In this document: positions 56,801 to 64,000 of the stretch, one piece after another
How positions within the stretch are numbered: position 1 is the first letter of the stretch
Layout of the letters: each line of letters begins with the position of its first letter
Assembly (NCBI RefSeq): GCF_027942865.1
Contig: NC_134510.1
Span: forward strand, 32,858,663 to 32,922,662
DNA: 64,000 nucleotides
DNA from: Odontesthes bonariensis
Taxonomy: Eukaryota > Chordata > Actinopteri > Atheriniformes > Atherinopsidae
Direction: 5' to 3'
Position numbers and translations under genes: made by a program
Notes under the pieces: model-generated
What the model was told of the DNA's origin: nothing
What the model saw: only the letters and a program-made list of their open reading frames with translations
Databases searched by the model: none

Positions 56801-59800
56801 CGCTGCTGTAAAAACTTGTTAAAAGCCAGATTAAATCAACAGGCCTTCAGACCTAAACAGATCAACTTGCCGTCATCGCAAAAAGGTGGCATTAGCAAAA
56901 GAATGAGAGCGTCGAGTCTCTGCAAGCAGCTTCTATTTGAACTATGTTGAAGATAACCTGTGTAACAAGGCTGCCGGCTCTCATGCTAATGACATATTTC
57001 ACATGCTCTCACATCTCACGTGTATTTTCTCAAGAAGCAAACAAATTCCTAACTGATAACGAGGAATCTCAATGCATGGAGAGACATGCAGGCAGAGCAG
57101 GCAGCACCAAGCACTGCGTCTTAGTATGAATCGTTTATTATTTGCCCAGTTGAATTCTCAAGGATCCAAACCGGGATATTTATAACAATTAAATTGCAAG
57201 TACCGTAGTGATAGGAATTTACACAATCCCTCAATGTTGTTTTGCAATGATCCCTTTACCCTGCAGCCTGTAAAAAAACCTTAATGTCCGAGTTGTGCTG
57301 TGACCTGTGTTAAGATGCTTTCTTCCTCCATTTGTAGAGCCCACGTCTCCCTCACAGGAACACTCTCGTCCACCTGCAGACATTAAGCGGCATGCATGAG
57401 CTCCTATAAGTGTCGTCTGCAGGAAAACTTGCTGATTACAGTCTGCATATATGGCCGTGCTTATATAGCACCTTTCCAACCTTACTAAGGCTCTATAAAG
57501 CATTTTTCTCTTACAGCTATTCACAAACACACTCATACAGCACTTTTTTTTATACATATTTGAAGTCCATATATGCATTTTTAAAATGTTTTTATTCATT
57601 TTCAACAATCATACTCTGATAAACATGTCTGAGCAACGTGGGGTTTTTATTGTCTTGCCCAAGGACACTTCAGTACACTGACGGAACAACCACGGTTTGC
57701 AACTTGTGCAGCTTTCAATTTGCAGATGGTAATTTGTAAACTGAGCACGCCAAAAACAAGTCATGCAAACAGAGATGTAATTTAGCCTTTTATATCCTGC
57801 TATCTTACGATTCTGTTAACTCACCTGCTCCAACCTCTGTTTCTCTGTGGCCATGTCAAACTTCACACAGTGGAAAGGGGTGACAACTTCGCCCATGGTC
57901 AGCTTGATCGGCTCCAGCTCAAACCGTATCGTCTCCCCGTCTGCCTCCCTGAAGCCTGGCGGCTGGTATTCCTGAGGAGTGACTTGAGAAAAGGCAAAAA
58001 GACGAGGAAACATACAGACAAGGACGCAGATTCATAGTCCCGAGAACTACGACCACATGCTATAGGAACAGCTTTGTCCCTGCTGCTGTCTCTCTTTTAA
58101 ATAAAACCTAAAGTCTATTTTACAATTTATTTATTTACTTAATTCTATTTATTAGCAACCCTGACCCTGGTTTTAACCTGTATTTATTGTTCCTTGCCTT
58201 GAGGGCAATATCTACTTTTATCCTGTTCAGTGAGCATTGTGAGTACCTGCCATGTCTGTCTTTGTACTGTCTTGACCTGTCCTCTGGATCTGTCTTTAAT
58301 ACCTGCTTTAATCCTGATTTATTCTTTTCATCAGAATATGCACCAACAAATGCTAACACATATGACAGGAAACAGTCTAATATTTATGATCCTTCTACAT
58401 GTAGTTATTTTTCTGAAGACCAGTTTAACTCTTTCACTGCATCTTGTAAAGAGTCCAAAACCTTTTCTTCTCTCCATTTGAACATAAGAAGTCTCCCAAA
58501 GAACTACGATAAATTTTTCCATTATCTTTCATCACTGAACCACATTTTCTCTATAATTGCATTGACCGAAACTTGGCTTAATGATGAAATCCATTCACTA
58601 TTTAAATTCGATGGTTACACAGCCATTCACCAATATAGAGGAAGTAGAGGTGGAGGAGTCTCTCTCTATGTTCAAAAGGATCATGAATTCAAACAGAGAT
58701 CTGACTTTGAAATGAAGTTTCATGGGTGTAATACTGAATGTGTTTTTCTTGAGGTGCAATCTGAGAAAAGAAAATTGATTGTAGGATGTATATATCGTCC
58801 TCCTAATACAGATATCAACAACTTTAATGAATGTCTTCTAGATGTCTTGGAACTTGTTGATAAAGAGGGTAAACTGTGCTATTTATTAGGTGACTTTAAT
58901 GTTAATCTTTTAGACAAGAACAAACAGCACATAGATGACCTTATAAATATATTGTCTTCAAATTATTTTTATCCCCTTATCTGTAAGCCCACAAGAATAA
59001 CTAGCCAATCCTCTACACTGATAGACAATATTTTTACTAATGCTTTGACTGATGTCATAAAATCTGGTATCCTTTATACAGATATTTCTGATCATCTTCC
59101 TGTTTTTCAGTTTTCTTCTATACTCAACAAACAGCTTACAAAGAAATCAAAGAGAACTTGTTTTAGAAATTTCAATGAAAATAACAATAACAACTTCTCA
59201 AGTATATTAGCAAAGATGTCCTGGGAAACAGTGTATAAAGTTTCTGATGTGAATATGGCTTATAATAATTTTTATGCAAAATTTTATTCTGTTTTTGATA
59301 AATGTTTTCCTCTTATTTCTAAAGGCAAAGGAAACCCTGCACACCTTAACAAACCATGGTTCACTGTAGAACTTAGGAAATCTGCTTTAAAGAAAAACAA
59401 GCTATATAAAAGGTATTTGCAAAGCCCTAGTCCTCTAAATTGCGCTACATACAAAAAGTATAGGAATAAATACAATCACCTTATTAGAAACGCTAAACGT
59501 AATTACTATAGTGATTTATTTACCCAATCATCAAATAATTCAAAATCTACATGGGATATTTTAAAAGAATTACTCAACAAGAAAAACTCCTCTACTCCAT
59601 CCCAGGCTACATTTCAGGATGGCACATTAATGATAACAGAGCCTACACAAATTGCTAATAAATTTAATAATTTCTTCATAAATGTGGGTCCACGTCTTGC
59701 AAAGCATATTGAAAATGTTCATGATTCTCCTTCTAACTTTATAAATGAAGGTTATCCTTCCTTAAAAAATTTTGAACCAATAAAGCCGTCAGAAATACTT

Positions 59801-62800
59801 GAAATCATTAAGAATCTTAAAAACTCCTCTGCTGGCCATGACGAAATTACAGCCTATCTGATCAAAAAAGTTGCACCCACAATTATTGTTCCTTTAACAT
59901 TTATTTTTTCTTTATCACTTGAATCTGGTATTATTCCACAAGATTTAAAACTTGCCAAGGTCATTCCACTGTTTAAAGCCGATGATCCATCTGTATTTTC
60001 GAATTATCGCCCTATATCAATTCTCCCTTGCTTTTCTAAGATACTTGAGAAGTTGGTATATGCTAGAATTTTGAAGCATCTGGATGCCAATAATATTTTG
60101 TATGAGCACCAATATGGTTTTAGAAAGAATTGTTCTACATATATGGCTCTATTGCATCTTAGAGAAAAGATTTCAACTGCTTTCGAGAAAAATGAATACG
60201 CTCTAGGAATTTTCTTAGACTTATCAAAAGCTTTTGACACTGTGAATTATAAAATTTTGTTATCAAAAATGTCTTGTTATGGTTTTAAAAATAAGGTTCT
60301 GCAATGGGTTGAAAATTATTTACACAACAGAGAGCAATATGTCATTTTTAATGATGAACTGTCACAGCGGGATGTTCTGAAATGTGGAGTTCCACAAGGG
60401 TCCATTTTGGGTCCGCTGTTGTTTTTGATATACATTAATGATTTACCAAAAGCGTAGAGTATTTTGTCACCCATCTTATTTGCTGATGACACCATTCTCT
60501 TTGCTACTGACAGTAATATTGACTCACTTATTGATAAGGCAAATTCTGGGCTCATTCAATTTGCTCAGTGGTTTCAGTTAAATAAATTATCACTTAATGT
60601 CAAAAAATCTAGTTTCATTATCTTTAAGAACAAGAATAAGAATTACAATCCAGAAAAAACTAAAATTTATATTAATAACAATTTACTTTCCAATGTTTCA
60701 TCAGCAAAGTTTTTAGGTGTCAATATTGATGAGAAACTTTGTTTTAAGAATCATTGTGAATATGTGTGCAAGAAGGTCTCAAAATCCTTAGGTATCATAA
60801 AAAAGGTTAAACCCTATTTAAAAATAAGTACTTTATTAACCTTATACTACAGCTTAATTTATCCTCATATCTCTTATTGCAATTTAATCTGGGCTAGCAC
60901 TTATCCTTCTTACTTACAACCAATTCATAGACTCCAAAAATCCTTTGTAAGAATTGCCACTAACTCTCTATATTTAGCTCTATCCACACCTCTGTTTAAA
61001 AAATTACAAATACTAACAATCTATGATGTGAATAAGTTTCAAACAGGAATCTTGATGTACAAAGTCATATGTTTTCCATTTTCTTTACCCAAGCATTTTC
61101 ATAATTATTTTGAGTTTAATTCTTATTATCATTCTTATTTCACAAGAAGGAGGAATGATTTGCATATCCCCTTCTGTAGAACTGCTGTTGTAAAATTTTC
61201 ATTTATCTATCAAGGTGTTGTGCTGTGGAATGGTTTAAAACATCTAAGTGAAACATGCTCAACATTATCTGCATTTAAAAGAAGGTTGAAGCAAAGTTTA
61301 TAGATTTTTTAACTCATTTGTGTTTTTCGTTTTATTTTTATTTCATTCAAATATATCTTTGGATTATTTAATTGTATTCTGAGGTATCATATGTTTTTGA
61401 GATATCATTTATTGCATTTATTTGAGTGTGTGTGTGTGTGTATAAGCACAGACGTAAGCCTATGTCCAAAGCTTATATAGTTTTGTAATAGTTATTTGTT
61501 AGGAGGGGGGGCCGCTCGTAAGCCCATTCGGGTTTTTTATGACCTCTCCTGCACATCTTGTCTTATTTTCTTTTTGATCTGTGTAATGTTATTTTTTTTT
61601 TTTTATAAGTGCAAATAAACAATCAAACAATCAAACAAATTAATGTCTGTTAATAAGGTGTGTGAGATGCCTTCTCCTATTTTCTGCAGAACAAATCTAC
61701 CTACGGGTACTAATAAAGTCAACTTGAACTTGAACTTAAACTTGAAGACAAAGAAGCCAACAGTCAAACAGAAACAAACTAAATATGAAAAAGACACACC
61801 GAGGACACATTTGGTCATTTCAAATTCCAATGGTTGACAAATCTCAACCATGTACACACACGTTGTCTGATAACCGGGGTGCCTTTACAAAAAAAAGTAT
61901 TCGTAAGAGCACCTTTGTTCCTGTGGCCTGAGTGTTAATGTACAAGATTGCTGATGCTGCATTAAAGATCCAGTGTATGGGATGTAGTGACATCTCGTGG
62001 TGAAGTTAAAGATTGCTACCAAATGAATACACCCCCACGTCACCCTCCTCTGGAGGCCACTAAAGGCCAGCTCTTTAATAGCTAAAATACTGCCACAGCT
62101 CAGGGTTCAAGTATTTGTAGCTACACACAAAAAAACGTTTACAACATTGTTCATTTAGACAGAGTAACTAATTACAGCTAAAACATGTTGTTGTTCACAT
62201 AATTTCACTATGATACATCTGTAATTTAATATATTTATACACATTTAATATTTTATGGCAATTAATCTTATGCTGGACTGGAAAAGGTCTTTGTTGTTAT
62301 TATTACTTTTTGTTTGTGTCTTACCATCGTCATAGTAAGCCAGCTTCATGTTGAGGCAGACATTTTCCGGCAGAGGACCCAGATTCTGCATCAAAGTGTA
62401 GAGCTTCCTCACCAGCAGGATGCTGGCTTTCTTAGTGTTTCCACACGACATTGTGGACACATTTTGGTTATTCTTGCTGATGAGAGACACGGGCAGAGTG
62501 AGAAATTAAACCATCAAGTCAGGGAGCTTAAACGTGCCTGTCATTTCACTTGCTGTTCAAGGTTTCCACGACAAGTCAAATATAATTTGACTCTTCTGAA
62601 GTGAGTTCTGAGGTGAAACAGCTACTGTACATGTTGGGTTACAATGTCAAGTCACATCTTACAGGTGCTCAGCTGACATTTTATTCGACTTCAATGACTT
62701 GATGTTAACAAGGTTAACTGAAGCATCAACTTAATAATAATAATCAGACATAAAATGTAGTGGCTTCTTTTTATGTCAGTGTAAGCAAACCATCGAGCAT

Positions 62801-63333
62801 GACAACACCTTTCAAAATCCATTTGTGCTCCTCTTGCAGTGTACTGGATCCTAAACTGGTAATACTCAGTCACTTTCTGAAAGAGCGAACAAGATGGTTG
62901 CTGCATATTAGATTTAAACTAATTATCATGACAAGCAGATTGATCTACAATGGCATAAAGACAAGCTGAACACTACCTGGGGGTCCTCTGGGTCCGTATA
63001 AATCTAAAATAAAAAGAAACAAATTGAAAAATACAAGCATTAGAACACTGTAAAACATAATCTTAAAACTCAAGATGACATATGAAATGTTAAAGATTAG
63101 CATAATAACACTCACAGACATAATAACTTTCCGCAGCTGGTGGAGGACAAAAAACAACAACAAAAGAAATGACTACATTAGCTACTGTATTACACAGCAA
63201 TAAAGCAAAAAAAGTGAGTAAATTAAGTTTGTAAAGCTCACCTAGGTGCACTTTACAAACCTGCGTATGGATGGAAAAAGGCTGAATGTGACTTACATAT
63301 TTCTTCTGGATGGCATCAAAGCACCCCTGCATC
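53743..63333 (-). CDS. hormad1: HORMA domain protein HORMAD1, 3' eleven exons (5' end outside window)
   Basis: Meiotic chromosome-axis protein that promotes break formation and synapsis checkpointing in germ cells. Exons (minus, transcript order): 63297-63333, 63116-63136, 62977-63003, 62809-62876, 62325-62476, 57825-57982, 57305-57373, 56038-56098, 55664-55716, 55134-55217, 53743-53838; all GT-AG and in phase, 274 complete residues. HORMA domain pieces: [60 protein letters not shown] and [12 protein letters not shown]. These align with human HORMAD1 without gaps in the short exons. The later part is acidic and divergent; a TRSGR motif precedes a basic stretch and the conserved end [16 protein letters not shown]2 lacks that tail, so HORMAD1 is favoured. 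Exon 57305-57373 has a weak donor (GTCACA) and is less sure. Confidence 0.88.
54477..54856. mobile_element. Small inverted-repeat element in hormad1 intron
   Basis: CAGCCTCAACATTAAAGCCA (54477-54496) and its near reverse complement ending GTGGTCTTAATGTTGTGGCTC (54835-54855) form imperfect terminal repeats of about 25 bp. This is the well-known fish repeat edge CAGCCACAACATTAAAACCAC. It is interrupted by a second repeat (54734-54796). No coding potential. Confidence 0.55.
54734..54796 (-). repeat. Retroelement 3' tail nested in the inverted-repeat element
   Basis: GGCAAGGCAAGGCATCTTTA, then TTTATATAGCGCATTTCATA and CAACTCAATGTGCTTA: the reverse complement of a very common fish retroelement 3' end. 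Confidence 0.65.
57456..57700. repeat. Fish interspersed repeat in hormad1 intron
   Basis: CGTGCTTATATAGCACCTTT, then ACTCATACAGCACTTTTTT, and TGTCTTGCCCAAGGACACTT at 57651-57670 match phrases of an abundant teleost repeat whose copies carry TTTATATAGCGCTTTTC and TTGCCCAAGGACACTTC. Degenerate. Confidence 0.65.
57825..57982 (-). CDS. hormad1: hormad1 exon: end of HORMA domain (safety-belt side)
   Basis: Acceptor TTTCTCAAG, donor GTGAGT. TC completes the split Val codon, giving [11 protein letters not shown], then a beta-rich segment [16 protein letters not shown]. This matches the human stretch VTPPDYQPPGF..VGEVSTPFHIFKV. The intron before it holds the nested LINE insertions. Confidence 0.92.
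58030..58259 (+). mobile_element. LINE relic A, left part (C-terminal codons and 3' UTR)
   Basis: A short frame ends [15 protein letters not shown] and TAA at 58109-58111. NSFxPxAxxLLN is the usual C terminus of fish CR1/L2-type LINE ORF2. It is followed by AT-rich 3' UTR up to the point where LINE B begins. Its missing 3' end reappears after LINE B at 61643, so the two parts were one element split by insertion. Confidence 0.6.
58260..61642 (+). mobile_element. LINE B: near-intact non-LTR retrotransposon in hormad1 intron
   Basis: About 3.4 kb, antisense to hormad1. The 8-mer ATGTCTGT occurs at 58252-58259 and again at 61643-61650, taken as the target-site duplication. It ends in an 8-bp repeat tail (ATCAAACA)n after a T-rich stretch, as in CR1/L2-group LINEs. 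It carries an endonuclease-reverse transcriptase frame broken only by one TAG. No ORF1 is present, so the 5' end is truncated or the element is of a type without ORF1. Little decay implies a recent insertion. Confidence 0.75.
58262..61303 (+). pseudogene. LINE B ORF2: AP endonuclease plus reverse transcriptase, one nonsense codon
   Basis: Endonuclease domain first: [43 protein letters not shown] and ISDHLPVF, the set of catalytic blocks of LINE apurinic-type endonucleases. Reverse transcriptase next: [66 protein letters not shown] at 60455-60457 interrupts here; the same frame continues after it with [12 protein letters not shown] (the catalytic Asp-Asp) and a normal C-terminal region to TAG at 61301-61303. 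No frameshift separates the halves. As it stands the catalytic YADD-equivalent motif is not translated with the endonuclease. Placement in the CR1/L2/Crack group is by recall. Confidence 0.85.
61643..61755 (+). mobile_element. LINE relic A, right part with (AACTTG)n tail
   Basis: TGCAGAACAAATCTACCTAC, then GGGTACTAATAAAGTC and about four AACTTG-like units is the terminal phrase (ACAAATCTCCCTACGGG..ATAAAG) of many fish LINEs. It fits as the continuation of the left part at 58030-58259. Confidence 0.6.
61962..62115. repeat. Percomorph-type interspersed repeat
   Basis: AAAGATCCAGTGTATGGGAT, GTAGTGACATCTCGTGGTGA and GATTGCTACCAAATGAATAC match the repeat phrase GGTCCAGTGTGTAGGATTTAGTGACATCTAGTGGTGAGG seen in many perch-like fish. 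Truncated copy. Confidence 0.6.
62325..62476 (-). CDS. hormad1: hormad1 exon: central HORMA domain
   Basis: Acceptor TCTCATCAG, donor GTAAGA; 50 codons plus split ends. [20 protein letters not shown], then [18 protein letters not shown], almost the human sequence, the strongest single match in the window. Confidence 0.95.
63116..63136 (-). CDS. hormad1: hormad1 21-nt microexon
   Basis: Between acceptor TCCACCAG and donor GTGAGT; encodes seven residues LRKVIMS matching human LRMVVLA. Without it the HORMA domain would lose a beta-strand. The next exon (62977-63003) is also tiny, 27 nt, IYTDPEDPQ. Confidence 0.85.
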
Positions 63334-64000
63334 CTAGAAGAATTAGAAAATAATTTACATATTTACTGCCAACGCGTTTTTATATTCAGTGATTAAGCCC
63401 TGAATCATCATCACATATACAGCCAAGAATTATTGCACAACACAAGTGAAAAACAGAGTTATTACAGCTATTCCATCTAAGAAAATACCCTTAAGATTCA
63501 AGTGTCAATAGAATTAAAGCTGAACTTAACTGCGAACTGTACATGTTACAATATACACAAATTTAACAATAATTACTGGTAGTATTTTTGTGTACCTCAC
63601 CTTCAAATCATTCAAAATGTTAGACAGTTTTAGAAAACTTTAGACATACAGGCTGTTATTGATTTCTAATCAATCCTCCTGCTCTCCTTTTCTATTTTAA
63701 ATCCAATAATAGCTCAGTATAACATCACCGATCTAAAGTGCTAGAAATGTAGTGATCAATAACAACAATACAATAAGAATAACTCATATATTGTGCTTAC
63801 GCCATCATGTTTGTTTATAGCCTGTGAATGTCTTCTTACACTTTCAGTACTATAATGTTGAAGTGTTTAGCCCCAATAAGTGTGCCACCCTAGTCTGTCA
63901 AGTCTGACTAAATCTATTTTTACTTATAACCTCTCTTTCGACTGAAATTATGTCCATAAAGATGAAGGGCATTATGATCAACAGCTCTGGCTAACAAGTG
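63334..64000 (-). other. hormad1 intron to window edge
   Basis: The acceptor at 63334-63335 (TTCTTCTAG) shows that the coding sequence continues upstream, that is, beyond 64000. The preceding exon should end in TG of a Trp codon. No such exon was found in this stretch. Confidence 0.6.

Noticed and set aside
61610..61642. Regularly spaced short repeats that could suggest an array
   Set aside because: Eight-bp units without spacers; this is the microsatellite tail of LINE B, not a CRISPR array.

Overview
The window is vertebrate nuclear DNA, almost certainly from a teleost fish (percomorph-like by its repeats). The genes have many GT-AG introns, the spacers are AT-rich with CA/GT microsatellites, and fragments of typical fish repeats are scattered through it. 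Three protein-coding genes can be rebuilt exon by exon. A cathepsin S-type cysteine protease (ctss) runs on the plus strand, coding exons 6228-14509. A ONECUT/HNF6-class transcription factor (best match onecutl) runs on the minus strand, coding exons 20474-20784 and 27023-28067. The 3' part of the meiotic axis gene hormad1 runs on the minus strand, eleven exons between 53743 and 63333; its 5' exons lie beyond the right edge.

Layout: 1-365 may be the 3' end of another plus-strand gene. 1367-2688 is a Harbinger-like DNA transposon carrying a short Myb/SANT-like ORF, and a second DNA transposon (2064-2597) with a truncated RecQ-helicase-like ORF is nested in it. 3769-3958 is a candidate myeloid-type promoter and non-coding first exon for ctss. 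6228-15165 is ctss with its 3' UTR. 15.8-20.5 kb is probably the long 3' UTR of onecutl, and 20.8-27.0 kb is its single coding intron. 29.3-53.7 kb is about 24 kb without a credible gene and with few mobile elements, as expected for the regulatory domain of a developmental transcription factor. 53.7-64 kb is hormad1, whose introns hold many repeats, including a LINE of about 3.4 kb whose ORF is broken by one stop codon and which has inserted into an older LINE relic.

The three genes do not form a pathway: a lysosomal/antigen-processing protease, a neural/endodermal transcription factor and a meiotic HORMA protein. CTSS and HORMAD1 are neighbours on human 1q21, so this is conserved synteny, but here a ONECUT gene lies between them. 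That suggests a ONECUT paralogue retained in fish and missing from mammals. The most interesting signals are that ONECUT locus, the apparent excess of the ONECUT-type heptamer ATCAATA around it, and the two nested mobile-element structures. No CRISPR array, operon, rRNA or credible tRNA was seen.
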